NCBI RefSeq assembly: GCF_003860525.1
Contig: NZ_CP034161.1
Location: forward strand, 2,108,001-2,172,000
DNA length: 64,000 bases
Source: Epilithonimonas vandammei
GTDB lineage: Bacteria; Bacteroidota; Bacteroidia; Flavobacteriales; Weeksellaceae
Direction: 5' to 3'
This document shows positions 41,618 to 51,554 of this stretch, in pieces. Numbering within the stretch: the stretch's first letter is position 1; each line of letters begins with the position of its first letter. The notes below the pieces were generated by a model. The model made no database searches. It worked only from the letters and a program-made list of their open reading frames with translations, and was not told the origin of the DNA. Both the position numbers and the translations under genes were made by a program.

Positions 41618-43012
41618 TTAATTCGTTACAAGATAATTAAGGCTGTTCTCCGTGATTTTTTTGATGTTATCCAAAAATCCGTTTGGCTGGCTTGGTGTTC
41701 CGTTCGAAGTTTCGTTGTACCAGTCGTAAGCGCCCATTGAGATGGTGATACACTTTTTATTGGCAGTTCCTCCCGGAAATTCGGCCACGGCAACACGTCC
41801 GTCCAAAGTATTGTCCCAGGCTTCACTGGCAAGATTATTTCCTCCTGTTTGCGTTCTCCATCCGGCACCATTCACATAACCGCCCCAATCCGGCAAGAAC
41901 CACCACGCGGTATGATTCAGTCTAAATGTTCCTTTCTGAAGAAAATTGGCTTTCCCGGATTCGTAGGTCTGGAGTCCATCAAAAACAGGATGAGTTTCAT
42001 TACCTTTGAAGGAAATTCCCCAATCGTTATTTGCATCTACAAACCCGTTCGGTAAGAAATCCCCGAAAACATTATTCGGACCTTTTCCCGAAGGCACAAT
42101 TCCCAAAGCATCCACATATTGAGCTGCAAATCCCGTTAATAGAATATTTCCGCTCGCATTCAGATAGGTTTTGATTTTGGAAGTCACATTTGCATTCAGC
42201 GCATCGTTCGGTAAAGCGGTTGCAGAATCAAAATGCCACCACAATACATCAATTCCAGTTAAATTGGCTGTGCCGTTAGAAATATCATCCATCGAAACGT
42301 AAACTGCTCCGGAATATTTTCCAAAAAGCCAGTCGGAAGCAGCGATTTCATCAGGATTGGTCAATCCCGTTCTCGTGGAAGCTGTTCCAAGAAATGCTAC
42401 TGTTGGACCCGAAACCGGCGTGGTAACTTTTGCCGTATAGATTTCAGTAAGATTCGCATTGGAAACCGTAAACTGAACAGGACTGCTGAAATTAATCGTA
42501 GTTCCTGATGCAGGATTGATGTTAACGCCAGTTGCCATTTCGATGACCGGTTGCAAGGCTGTAAGATTAGTTCCTTCTGGCATAGTGAGTGAAATCGTTT
42601 TGCTGGAATGGTTGATGGTCGCCGATAATCCATTGATTTTAAAACTGATAATCGGAGCCTGAGCCTGAACTGTTACCTGATAATCTTTATAGATATTTCC
42701 ATTCTTCACTCTGTATTTTATAGGTTGTGAAAAATTCTGCACCGTTCCCGAAGCGGGAGAAATCACCGCACCTTGCGGAATTTCAATGGTTGGAGTTATG
42801 GCATTCACAGCGGTTCCATACGGCAGCGTAACCGTGATTTTATCATTCTGATTATCAATTTCTCCTGCAATTCCGTTCACTTTAAAGGAAGACACATTCA
42901 CGGAAACATTTGTCACCAACCCTTCTTCCATCTCACTTTCGCAAGACACAATTAATATTGCAGAAATCAGCAACATCATCGTGGTTTGAAATTTATTTAA
43001 AATTGTTTTCAT
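41618..43012 (-). CDS. DUF4960 surface glycan-binding lipoprotein of fructan locus
   Basis: The 464-residue lipoprotein (lipobox ISAILIVSCES, Cys about 24) has two N-terminal DUF5018-type immunoglobulin-like repeats (about 40-115 and 125-200; each ends with a P..ISPASGT..NFS pattern). The C-terminal domain (about 205-464) matches DUF4960, seen in levan/fructan loci as a surface glycan-binding protein. It lies directly after susD and 12 bp before the GH32-like gene, the usual place for such a protein. Ligand preference is inferred from context. Confidence 0.85.
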   Translation of the reverse strand: MKTILNKFQTTMMLLISAILIVSCESEMEEGLVTNVSVNVSSFKVNGIAGEIDNQNDKITVTLPYGTAVNAITPTIEIPQGAVISPASGTVQNFSQPIKYRVKNGNIYKDYQVTVQAQAPIISFKINGLSATINHSSKTISLTMPEGTNLTALQPVIEMATGVNINPASGTTINFSSPVQFTVSNANLTEIYTAKVTTPVSGPTVAFLGTASTRTGLTNPDEIAASDWLFGKYSGAVYVSMDDISNGTANLTGIDVLWWHFDSATALPNDALNANVTSKIKTYLNASGNILLTGFAAQYVDALGIVPSGKGPNNVFGDFLPNGFVDANNDWGISFKGNETHPVFDGLQTYESGKANFLQKGTFRLNHTAWWFLPDWGGYVNGAGWRTQTGGNNLASEAWDNTLDGRVAVAEFPGGTANKKCITISMGAYDWYNETSNGTPSQPNGFLDNIKKITENSLNYLVTN

Positions 43013-43023
43013 ATTGTCGAGTT

Positions 43024-44721
43024 TTAATAACCATTATTCTGTTTATAAACACCTTGGCTAAAGTTGATTTGAGCTAATGGAATCGGGCAATATTCTTCGA
43101 TACCGTGGTCAAATCCTGCCTGAGAATAGTAAGACCTTTTCGTTTTTTCTACAGAATAATAGCTGTTCATCGTTGTTGTCGCTACTCCCCATCTTACAAG
43201 GTCGAAGAAACGGCTTCCTTCCATAGCAAATTCCATTCTGCGTTCCCACCGCAATGCTTTTCTCGCAAAATCCTGATTCCACGTGCAGTTGACGCCCGGC
43301 TGGTATTGGCTGATAAAATTGTTTGAGGTATAACTTCCTGTCAAAATAGTACTGTTCGACGCACGCTGTCTCACCTGATTGATAAGTGGCAATGCTTCGT
43401 TGATTTGTCCAAGCTCTATTAGCGCTTCGGCTTTCATCAGCAAAACATCGGAATAACGGATGATAATCCTGTTTTTGGAATTGCCATAGAACGGGTCAAT
43501 ATTCACAGTACAGCCACATCCAACCGGAACATTTTCCTTTAGTGAGGCATAATAGCCATAAGTTCCCGGACTTCTCACCCAGCTTTCTTGATAAATTTTG
43601 CTATCCTCATATTTCCACGGCAATCCCGGCATAGCAACGGTATGGTAAAGCCTTGGATCTACTTTATAATTACTGAGCTGATTGTAATTAAAATCCGTGT
43701 CGTTGTATGTATCGAACATCGGTAATCCTTGAGATGTTGTCTTGAAAGCATTCACCAAGTTTTGACTCGGCTTATGAAAATCGCAGCATCCCAAACCTTG
43801 TGGTAAAGAAAGTACATCTCCATAATTTAATCTTCCGAAAAGTGTTCCGTCATTATCAGAATACTGGATAGAGAAAACAGCTTCTGGACCGTTTTCGTGT
43901 GTTCCTGGGAGAAAATTATAACCAAAATCGGATTCCAAAGTATAATTTCCAATCACCTGATTTGCAGCATCAATAGATTTCTGAAGCGTTGCCGGATTAA
44001 TTTGAGTTACTGTATAATTATCATCCTGCTCATAAGCCTGATACAATCTCACTTTTGCTAAATATGCAAAGGCAGCACTTTTCTTAGGTCTTCCAACTTC
44101 AGATTGTGTTGATGGGAGATTCGCCGCGGCAAATTCAAAATCGGAAGCGATAGCCTCCCACAATTGCTGGTCGGTTTTCGCTCGGTTGGAGATTTTAGGA
44201 TAATCGTCAATTGGTGTATTTTCATCTACGTAAGGCACATATTTGAAAAGGGTTTTCAACAGAAAGTAAAAATGACCTCTCACGAATTTCATTTCAGCGA
44301 TTCTTTTCTGTTTGTTCGGATATTGCGCATCGGTTAGCTGATTAAGTGCTGCAATTGCCTTGTTGCAACGCCCGATTCCGACATAATTCAGATACCATAA
44401 ACGGTCTAACTCGCCAAAATCTGAACGGATATTATTGGAGATTTCAAAAAAGTGAAATGCCTGAATATCATTCGTTCCACTTCCGCCTTTGTAGGCATCG
44501 TCCGAACGTACATTGCCGTAAGGCCAAAGGCTGAAAGGCGTGTCGTAATGATCATTTCCCAAAGATGCATAAGCTGCTATAACAAAACCATCAACGTTTT
44601 GAGGAGTTACTACATCGGTTTCGGAAAGTACACCTCTTGGTTCATTATCCAAAAAATCGTTGCAGGAAACTGTTCCCAAAAGAAAAGCGCAGGCAACCGT
44701 TAGAACTATATATTTTTTCAT
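43024..44721 (-). CDS. SusD-like nutrient-binding outer membrane lipoprotein
   Basis: The 565-residue RagB/SusD protein has a lipoprotein signal (MKKYIVLTVACAFLLGTVSC, Cys 20) followed by NDFLDNEPRG, the standard SusD N-terminus, several TPR-like helices (AKVRLYQAYEQDDNYTV and others) and a C-terminal WERRMEFAMEGSRFFDLVRWG. It caps the SusC barrel and binds fructan oligosaccharides. It lies 18 bp after susC and 11 bp before the DUF4960 gene. Confidence 0.95.
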   Translation of the reverse strand: MKKYIVLTVACAFLLGTVSCNDFLDNEPRGVLSETDVVTPQNVDGFVIAAYASLGNDHYDTPFSLWPYGNVRSDDAYKGGSGTNDIQAFHFFEISNNIRSDFGELDRLWYLNYVGIGRCNKAIAALNQLTDAQYPNKQKRIAEMKFVRGHFYFLLKTLFKYVPYVDENTPIDDYPKISNRAKTDQQLWEAIASDFEFAAANLPSTQSEVGRPKKSAAFAYLAKVRLYQAYEQDDNYTVTQINPATLQKSIDAANQVIGNYTLESDFGYNFLPGTHENGPEAVFSIQYSDNDGTLFGRLNYGDVLSLPQGLGCCDFHKPSQNLVNAFKTTSQGLPMFDTYNDTDFNYNQLSNYKVDPRLYHTVAMPGLPWKYEDSKIYQESWVRSPGTYGYYASLKENVPVGCGCTVNIDPFYGNSKNRIIIRYSDVLLMKAEALIELGQINEALPLINQVRQRASNSTILTGSYTSNNFISQYQPGVNCTWNQDFARKALRWERRMEFAMEGSRFFDLVRWGVATTTMNSYYSVEKTKRSYYSQAGFDHGIEEYCPIPLAQINFSQGVYKQNNGY

Positions 44722-44739
44722 TGCTATAATTTTTAAAAT

Positions 44740-47700
44740 TTAAAGGGATAAATTAACTCCAAAATTGAAGGTCAAAGGAAGCGGATAACCGAAGGCCGGT
44801 GTTTCCGGGTCGATGCCTGTGAAACTTTTGGATTTGAGGGTCAGAAGATTCTGTGCGCTGATATAAATTCTGAAATTGGTGATTTTATACTGTTCCAATA
44901 CATTTTTCGGAATACTGTAACCCAACTGCACCACTCGCAATTTCAGATAACTTCCATTCTCCACGTAATAAGATGAAAATCTGGATTCTGCATTACTGTC
45001 TACTGTCGTAAGAGCCGGAATATCAGAGTTTGGATTCTGTGGCGACCAGGCATCCAGCAACCTAGTTCCCTTGTTGGAACCTACATCATCTACACTCCAG
45101 AAATCGGTTTGATATTTTTTGGAATTGATGACATCCACATCGCTGATTCCTTGCCAGAATGTTGATAAATCGAAGTTTTTGTAGGAGAAATTCAGATTGA
45201 TCCCGTACATAAATCCCGGATTCGGATTGCCTATCCACGTTCTATCTTTGTCGTTGATGATTCCATCATTATTTAAATCAGCATATCGGATTCTTCCCAA
45301 TCCTTTGCCCGGCTGTGTGGCAGAATTATCCACTTCGGACTGTGTTCTGAAAAGTCCATCGGCTACATAACCGTACATTGAGTTGATTGGTCTTCCGAGG
45401 ATATTATCTGTTGTACCATTACCACCATAATTGTTGATAACCGATTGTGGTAACTCGGTAATTGCATTTCGGTTCATAGAGAAATTCCCCGAAATCTCGT
45501 AGCCAAATCCACCCGCAGTTTTATCGGCATAACCCAAAGCCACTTCAATACCTTTGTTTTCCATAGAAGCACCATTTATCCATCGGTTTCCGCCCTCGCC
45601 AATCACGGCCATATAAGGTGGCAATACGAGAAGGTCTTTGGTTTCTTTTTTATAAATATCCACACTTCCCGTCAGCTTCTGATTGAAAACTCCAAAATCC
45701 AAACCTAAATTGGTTTGCGTGGTAGTTTCCCACCTCAAATCGTCATTTTTAGTTTGTGTGGCGATGAATCCTGAAGGCAACAAACCGCTTCCAACACCGG
45801 AAATATCATAAGCTGTTCCGTAAGAAGTCGCCCAGGTTGGATTGCCGCCTGCATAATTGGCAATGTAAAGCGAATACACCGCAGAGTTGCTGATTTCCTG
45901 ATTTCCCGTTTGTCCCCAACCGGCTCTCAACCTTAAATCTGAGAAAAACGGAATCACTTTCTCCGCAAAATCTTCTTTGTTAATTCTCCATCCCGCAGAA
46001 AATGCCGGGAATGTTCCGAAACGGTTGTTTTTTCCAAATCTTGATGAACCGTCATAACGCACCGTTGCAGAAAATAAATATCGATTATCATAATCATAAT
46101 TGAACTTTCCGAAGTAGGACAATAAGCTGTAATAAGTAGAACTACCGCCATTGAAGGCATCGCCAGTTCCGGCATCAGGATACATATAATCTGGCGTTTC
46201 TATCAGAAATCCTTCTTTTCTGAGCCAGGTATTGTTGTAGGTATCTTTGTACATTTCCATTCCGCCCAATAAATCGAAGTGGTGATTTCCAGCTTTTGCA
46301 GTGTATTGTGCCGTGTTGGACCACGTCCATTTTTCAGTATCGGACTGGTCGATGTTTACAGCGTTTTTGTCATTTTTAAGATAACCAGACACATAGCTTC
46401 TTTGCAATATTCTTTTATAATAGTTGGAAAAATCGACCCCGAAACTTGATTTTAAAGTCAGGTTTTTCACTGGTTGCAATTCTGCATAAACGTTTCCGAA
46501 AAAACGTTGGTAACGGTAGCCGTTGTCTTTGTTGTATTCCAAAAGACGGACAGGATTCTGACGGTCGTTCATCCCGCCAACCGGACCGCCCCACCCGATT
46601 CCGTCCACAGTATGAACAGGAATAATCGGCAGGGCTCTCAAAGCAGGGTCTAGAACGCCCGGATCCATCAGTTCGTTGGTTTTGTTGTAGGTGAAATTTT
46701 CCCCGATTTTCAATTTACCATCGAAAAAATTGTACGAAGTATTCACACGCGCAGACAATCTTTTGAAATTGGTCAGTTTTACTATGCCGTCATTATTATA
46801 ATAACCCATCGAAAAGTAATAAGAACCTTTGTCGGACGAACTCGAAGCTGCAACATCCAAAGAATTGGCAACGCCGGTCTGGGAAACCTCATCGTACCAA
46901 TTGGTATTGGCCGATTTGATGGTTTTTGCCGCATCCAGATATTCGGGAACGTAGCTGTTGTACAAAGTGGGAACACCATTCTGAACGCCCCAATCGAAAT
47001 TGTAGCTTAGATTATTTAGATTAGGATTCAGTCCATCGTTTATATTCGCCTGCCAAAGCACCTGCCCAAATTGTTTCGCATTTAGAACAGGTGTGTTTTT
47101 CGCATATTGGGAAAAAGCGGTGTAATAATTCAGGTCAATTCTCATCTTGCCTTTCTTCCCTTTTTTCGTGGTAATGATAATCACACCATTTCCAGCTCTG
47201 GAACCGTAGATACTTGCGGATGAAGCATCTTTCAGCACCTGCATTGTTTCAATGTCGGCAGGATTCAGCTCGTGCATTCCCGCTTTTGTAGGAACGCCGT
47301 CTATCACGAAAAGCGGGTCTGTATTGCCACCATCCAAGGTACTAATCCCACGAATGAGGATTTTGGTATTGCCTCCGGAAGGCGAACCGTCCGTAGAGAT
47401 GTTTAATCCTGCCACTCTTCCTTGAAGAGATTTGATGGGATTCGGTTCGCCTTGTTTGTTCAGGTCTTTCATATCGACGATGGAAACAGCGCCTGTGATG
47501 TCGGCTTTTTTCTGCTTGGTATAGCCGGTTACTACAACTTCGTCAATGTTTTTTACTTTTTCCGCAGCCAGAACGATGTTAATCACCGTTTTTTCATCTA
47601 AAACTACTTCCTGCGTGGAATAATCGGGATAGCTGAAAACAAGTGTATTTCCTTTCTGCAAATCACTGATTTGAAATGCACCATTACTGTCGGTGGTTGT

Positions 47701-47847
47701 CATAGTTCCTGTTTCGGAAACAGTAACCGTAACGCCGCTCAAAGGTTTTTGAGTTGGTGAAAGCACTTTACCCTTCACAATTTCCTGGGCAAAAATATAG
47801 GAAAACGGAAGAAGACAAAGAGCGATTGCCATTTTAGATTTCTTCAT
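44740..47847 (-). CDS. SusC-like TonB-dependent transporter
   Basis: The 1035-residue outer membrane transporter has a signal peptide (to about 20), a CarboxypepD_reg-like domain (GKVLSPTQKPLSGVTVTVSE, about 26-95), a TonB box-like EVVVTGY (about 103-109), a plug (about 115-225; KILIRGISTLDGG, LFVIDGVP, VLKDASSASIYGSRAGNG) and a 22-stranded barrel ending in LTFNFGVNLSL. It imports oligosaccharides captured by SusD, powered by TonB. It follows the GH32 gene by 12 bp and starts the susC-susD pair. Confidence 0.96.
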   Translation of the reverse strand: MKKSKMAIALCLLPFSYIFAQEIVKGKVLSPTQKPLSGVTVTVSETGTMTTTDSNGAFQISDLQKGNTLVFSYPDYSTQEVVLDEKTVINIVLAAEKVKNIDEVVVTGYTKQKKADITGAVSIVDMKDLNKQGEPNPIKSLQGRVAGLNISTDGSPSGGNTKILIRGISTLDGGNTDPLFVIDGVPTKAGMHELNPADIETMQVLKDASSASIYGSRAGNGVIIITTKKGKKGKMRIDLNYYTAFSQYAKNTPVLNAKQFGQVLWQANINDGLNPNLNNLSYNFDWGVQNGVPTLYNSYVPEYLDAAKTIKSANTNWYDEVSQTGVANSLDVAASSSSDKGSYYFSMGYYNNDGIVKLTNFKRLSARVNTSYNFFDGKLKIGENFTYNKTNELMDPGVLDPALRALPIIPVHTVDGIGWGGPVGGMNDRQNPVRLLEYNKDNGYRYQRFFGNVYAELQPVKNLTLKSSFGVDFSNYYKRILQRSYVSGYLKNDKNAVNIDQSDTEKWTWSNTAQYTAKAGNHHFDLLGGMEMYKDTYNNTWLRKEGFLIETPDYMYPDAGTGDAFNGGSSTYYSLLSYFGKFNYDYDNRYLFSATVRYDGSSRFGKNNRFGTFPAFSAGWRINKEDFAEKVIPFFSDLRLRAGWGQTGNQEISNSAVYSLYIANYAGGNPTWATSYGTAYDISGVGSGLLPSGFIATQTKNDDLRWETTTQTNLGLDFGVFNQKLTGSVDIYKKETKDLLVLPPYMAVIGEGGNRWINGASMENKGIEVALGYADKTAGGFGYEISGNFSMNRNAITELPQSVINNYGGNGTTDNILGRPINSMYGYVADGLFRTQSEVDNSATQPGKGLGRIRYADLNNDGIINDKDRTWIGNPNPGFMYGINLNFSYKNFDLSTFWQGISDVDVINSKKYQTDFWSVDDVGSNKGTRLLDAWSPQNPNSDIPALTTVDSNAESRFSSYYVENGSYLKLRVVQLGYSIPKNVLEQYKITNFRIYISAQNLLTLKSKSFTGIDPETPAFGYPLPLTFNFGVNLSL

Positions 47848-47859
47848 ATAATATAGTTT

Positions 47860-49416
47860 TTATTTGGTGTTAATCTGATAAGCATTGAATTCTAGAGAAG
47901 TTCCATTCGTATTTGTATTTAAAGTCAGTTGTGAGAAATTTTCGTTCGGAAAGAAGATTTCTGTCAGAACTTTTTCGCCGTCGTTGAAGAAGATTTCTAT
48001 GGAAGTTTTGTCGATGACCAGTTTCATTTTGGCGTTCACATAAATTTCGTTCAAAGGAGCTTTGGTAATTGGCGTTGCATAATTTTTCCCGAAATCTGTT
48101 TTACCAGATTTTGAACGGTCTATAAAAAGTTCTTTTGTTTTGTTATCAATCCCGAAAAGAACTTCTTCTCCCAAAGTATTTTTCAAAGAGAAAGTGTATT
48201 TTCCTGCATTCATCTTTTTTAAATCTAAATCAATAACTGCTTTGGATAAATTGATTTCAGATTTGGAAATCAACTGATTCTCGGATTTTAAACTAATTTT
48301 TTTAGTTATAGGTTTTCCCTGATATTTTTTCAGCTGCGTAACCGGAACATTTTTGAGAATATAGCCGTCTTTTGTTTTCTTGAGCGAAACTTCTCTTGCA
48401 ACAGTAGTACTGCTTCGCCAAAGCTCGGTCGGCACTTCCTGCGCATATTCCCAATTGCTCATCCAACCGATGATGATTCTTTTATCCTGAGGAACATTAT
48501 CAAATGAAACGCTGGCATAATTGTCTTTGCCCCAATCCAGCCACACAGCTTTTTCTCGCTGAAGTTGTTTCGTAAAATGCTCATCTATTTTAAAGGTTTT
48601 CCCATCAAAATCACCAACAAAATACTGTCCTGCAGAACCTTTATTCGGACCACCCGGATTGATATTCACAATCAGCACCCATTTTTCTTCTTTCGAACCT
48701 TCCACTTTTAGCGGAAATAAATCAGGACACTCCCAAACACCACCGTGACCACCCAGCTCTTTCCCGAATTCGGATTGAAAAGTCCAGTCCTTGAGATTTT
48801 TGGAGGTGTAGAAATGCGCTCTGTCCTGCGCTGCTAAAGCCATTACCCATTGTTTTCTCTTGGTATCCCAGATGACTTTCGGATCACGGAAATCACGGAT
48901 TCCAGGGTTTTTCAATACCGGGTTTGAGCTGTATTTTGTCCAGGTTTTGCTGTTGTCGAGAGAATAAGCTATTCCCTGAGATTCTACATCAATTTTGCCG
49001 TCTTTTTCACGGTTTGGATTGTGGTATGTGTAAATGGCAACCACAGGATTATTTTTAGAATCTCCAAAACCAGAAGTGTTGTTTTTGTCCACCACCGCAC
49101 TTCCTGAGAAGATGTATCCCAAATCATCAGGATAAAGTGCAATCGGCTGTTCTTCCCATCTCACCAAGTCTTTACTGGTTGCGTGTCCCCAATGCATCGG
49201 TCCCCATTTGTTGCCATCAGGATAATACTGGAAAAATAGATGGTAAACGCCGTCTTTATAATAGAGCCCATTTGGGTCATTCATCCAGCCTTTTTTGGGG
49301 CTGAAATGAAAATTGGGGCGGTACAGCTGTTCTTCCGATGGTGTGGCATCCGACTGTGCGTGAAGTCCTGATTGGAAAGTGGCAGCGATAATTAAGGTTG
49401 ATATTATTTTTCTCAT
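47860..49416 (-). CDS. Glycoside hydrolase family 32 (exported fructan beta-fructosidase)
   Basis: The 518-residue enzyme cleaves terminal fructose from levan, inulin or sucrose. A signal peptide (MRKIISTLIIAATFQSGLHA) precedes the five-blade propeller with WMNDPNG (44-50, nucleophile Asp47), FRDPKV (Asp178 stabilises the transition state) and WECPDLF (Glu229, acid/base), then a beta-sandwich (about 355-518). It is the first hydrolase of the operon and lies 301 bp downstream of the MFS gene. The lack of a lipobox suggests periplasmic or secreted location. Linkage preference is not readable. Confidence 0.95.
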   Translation of the reverse strand: MRKIISTLIIAATFQSGLHAQSDATPSEEQLYRPNFHFSPKKGWMNDPNGLYYKDGVYHLFFQYYPDGNKWGPMHWGHATSKDLVRWEEQPIALYPDDLGYIFSGSAVVDKNNTSGFGDSKNNPVVAIYTYHNPNREKDGKIDVESQGIAYSLDNSKTWTKYSSNPVLKNPGIRDFRDPKVIWDTKRKQWVMALAAQDRAHFYTSKNLKDWTFQSEFGKELGGHGGVWECPDLFPLKVEGSKEEKWVLIVNINPGGPNKGSAGQYFVGDFDGKTFKIDEHFTKQLQREKAVWLDWGKDNYASVSFDNVPQDKRIIIGWMSNWEYAQEVPTELWRSSTTVAREVSLKKTKDGYILKNVPVTQLKKYQGKPITKKISLKSENQLISKSEINLSKAVIDLDLKKMNAGKYTFSLKNTLGEEVLFGIDNKTKELFIDRSKSGKTDFGKNYATPITKAPLNEIYVNAKMKLVIDKTSIEIFFNDGEKVLTEIFFPNENFSQLTLNTNTNGTSLEFNAYQINTK

Positions 49417-49717
49417 TACGATTATTTTATTGATTCCCGAGTATTTAGCAGATTTTATTTTTTTTATAGCTTGACTTTTTTCGTTTTTTTTTAACCGAGC
49501 TAATTTTCAATCATATATATTATATATAAGGAAGTCGAATTGTATTTTTATGACAAAACTTCGTTTTATACAGACTCCCGCAGCCCGACCTGAGTGGAGC
49601 TCTTTTTGTGAGGAGGCACGACGAGCAAAAAAGCGGGAACGGAGGGCGGATATAGCTGCCCAAATAATTCTCTTTTAAATTATTTCTCGCAGATTTGTCT
49701 GATTTAGCAGATTTTTT
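49417..49717. other. Intergenic region between GH32 and MFS genes
   Basis: No gene is present. The region holds the dispersed repeat at 49579-49660 and an AT-rich stretch around 49510-49540 (ATATATATTATATATAAGG). It must contain the promoter for the GH32-susCD operon, but no TAnnTTTG box is clear. Confidence 0.45.
49579..49660. repeat. Dispersed GCAGCCC/GCTGCC intergenic repeat, copy 2
   Basis: The segment starts GCAGCCCGACCTGAGTGGA and ends GGCGGATATAGCTGCC, closely matching copy 1 at 28890-28971 at both ends, while the interior differs. It ends 58 bp after the MFS stop on the minus strand. The GGA-rich right part (CGGGAACGGAGGGCGGA) is shared with the TGGGAGTGGAAGACGGA of copy 1. Confidence 0.6.
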
Positions 49718-51031
49718 TTATTCTTTCGTTAAGGTTTTGCTCAATTTTTCTAAGGATACGCCTTTGGTTTCTGGCATCATAAAAATCACGAACAACAATT
49801 GGAAAACCATTGCAATGGTAAAAATCAAAAAGACTGTTCCTGCACCAATGGTAGAGAATAAGGTTGGTATCAACGACGGAATTACTGCTGCTAAAACCCA
49901 GTGGGTGGAACTTCCGAATGCCTGTCCGGATGCGCGGAGATGGTTCGGGAAAATCTCGGAAATGAAAACCCAGATTACCGTTCCCTGACCAATGGCGTGA
50001 GAAGCGATAAACAAGAATAAAAAAATGGGAATCGCCAAGCCCGACCAATGGAAATAAAATGCCATAGAAACCAATCCCAACGAAATGATATAGCCTATGG
50101 AGCCAATGAACATCAATGTTTTTCTACCTACTTTGTCGATGAGGTTAACGCCAACAAGTGTGAAAACCATATTTACAATCCCGATTCCGATACTGCTGAG
50201 CAATGCGGTTTTCTCGCCCAAGCCTGCCTCACCAAAAATTCTTGGGGCGTAATATAAGAATGCATTGATGCCCGACATCTGGTTGAAAAATGCGACAAGG
50301 AAAGCGAGCATCAGCGGAAAACGATATTTTTTCATAAAGATATTTTCCTTTGGCGCTTCGGCGTGATCGTCTTCCATCTGAGAAATGAGTAGGTCAGAAT
50401 CCTGATCCGGATTTACGATTTTAACTACATTTTTGGCTTCGTTTATTCTGCCTTTGGAAACGAGCCATCTTGGACTTTCCGGAATTATAAGTACACATAA
50501 GGTATAAATACTTGCCGGAATTGCCTGAACACCAAGCATCCATCTCCAATCGTTATCTCCGATTCCGCTGAGTAGATAATTGGATAAAAAGGCTACCAAA
50601 ATCCCCAAAACAATATTGAACTGATACAATGAAACCAATCTTCCGCGGTCTTTTGCAGGAGCAATTTCGGAAATATAAGCCGGCGCTGCAATGGTTGAAG
50701 CTCCAACGCCCAAACCGCCCATAAATCTGAAAAATGCGAAGATATAAGGATCATTGGAAAGCGCTGTTCCGATTGCTGAAAGTGCATATAAGACACCGAT
50801 TGCCAAAAGTGTTTTTTTACGCCCGAATGTGTTGGTCGGGATTCCGCCAAAGATGGCGCCAATAACGGTTCCCCACAATGCCATTCCCATCACAACTGCA
50901 CCGTGGAATGCGTCTGAACTCTGCCAAAGCGCCTGTAGTTTTTTATCGGCTCCGGAAATCACCACTACATCAAATCCGAAAAGAAATCCTGCCAAGGCCG
51001 CAGTGACAGACCACATCAAAATTTTATTCAT
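49718..51031 (-). CDS. Sugar porter family MFS transporter
   Basis: The 437-residue protein has 12 hydrophobic segments and sugar porter motifs: FGFDVVVISGADK (helix 1), GRKKTLLAIGVLY (loop 2-3), DRGRLVSLYQFNIVLGI (about 132-148), PESPRWLVSKGR (mid-loop) and FFNQMSGINAFLYY (helix 7). It probably imports fructose or a small fructo-oligosaccharide across the inner membrane by proton symport. It is the gene next to the HTCS and is separated from it by a 523-bp region, so it has its own promoter. Confidence 0.92.
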   Translation of the reverse strand: MNKILMWSVTAALAGFLFGFDVVVISGADKKLQALWQSSDAFHGAVVMGMALWGTVIGAIFGGIPTNTFGRKKTLLAIGVLYALSAIGTALSNDPYIFAFFRFMGGLGVGASTIAAPAYISEIAPAKDRGRLVSLYQFNIVLGILVAFLSNYLLSGIGDNDWRWMLGVQAIPASIYTLCVLIIPESPRWLVSKGRINEAKNVVKIVNPDQDSDLLISQMEDDHAEAPKENIFMKKYRFPLMLAFLVAFFNQMSGINAFLYYAPRIFGEAGLGEKTALLSSIGIGIVNMVFTLVGVNLIDKVGRKTLMFIGSIGYIISLGLVSMAFYFHWSGLAIPIFLFLFIASHAIGQGTVIWVFISEIFPNHLRASGQAFGSSTHWVLAAVIPSLIPTLFSTIGAGTVFLIFTIAMVFQLLFVIFMMPETKGVSLEKLSKTLTKE

Positions 51032-51554
51032 ATATAGATTTATTAATTTTTATTGATTAAATGGAATCGCTTCTTCTTCATTGATGTTTATGTTTACAAA
51101 CCACAGCGATTTCACCAATTGAAAAATATTACTTTGTTTGTGGCTAATATATCCCGGGGCAGGAATGCGAAGGTCTAATTACGTAACAAAATAGTTCGTC
51201 AAGGTTAATTATTTATTAACTAATTTTAATTAATTGAAAATCAGAGTTTTAAAATTAATGCAATGTTAAAATATGATAATGATGCTTCAAAAATGTAACA
51301 CCGTTCTATAAAAATGTTACGTGGATTATGCGGATTTTCAGAAGTATGAACGAATGTTAGTGTGGGAAGATTGACCGAAATTTGAGGTCGATTTTTTGGA
51401 AACTACGGCTTTGGTTTTTATAAGATGAATACTTCGAGCAAGCAATGCATCATTGTTCACCCAAATAACGACGTCTTATCTGTGCTGACAACGATATTTC
51501 GTTCGCACGGATATTGATAATCTGTTGGGGAAAGAAAAGATATACATTGATTAA
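51032..51554. other. Regulatory intergenic region upstream of the MFS gene
   Basis: This 523-bp region contains no gene. It lies between the sensor gene and the transporter gene, both on the minus strand. It contains the spaced direct repeat at 51289-51320 and AT-rich stretches. The promoter is not evident by a TAnnTTTG match. Confidence 0.5.
51289..51320. promoter_or_regulatory. Spaced direct repeat, possible AraC-type operator
   Basis: AAAAATGTAAC (51289-51299) and AAAAATGTTAC (51310-51320) are direct repeats 21 bp apart, two helical turns. AraC-type domains of hybrid sensors bind such paired half-sites. The repeat lies about 260-290 bp upstream of the MFS start, further than usual. The link to the HTCS is inference. 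Confidence 0.4.

Noticed and set aside
44722..44740. TTGCTATAATTT near the susD start, similar to half of the repressor palindrome
   Set aside because: Only one half-site is present; no dyad is completed, and the S24 repressor has no obvious link to the fructan locus.
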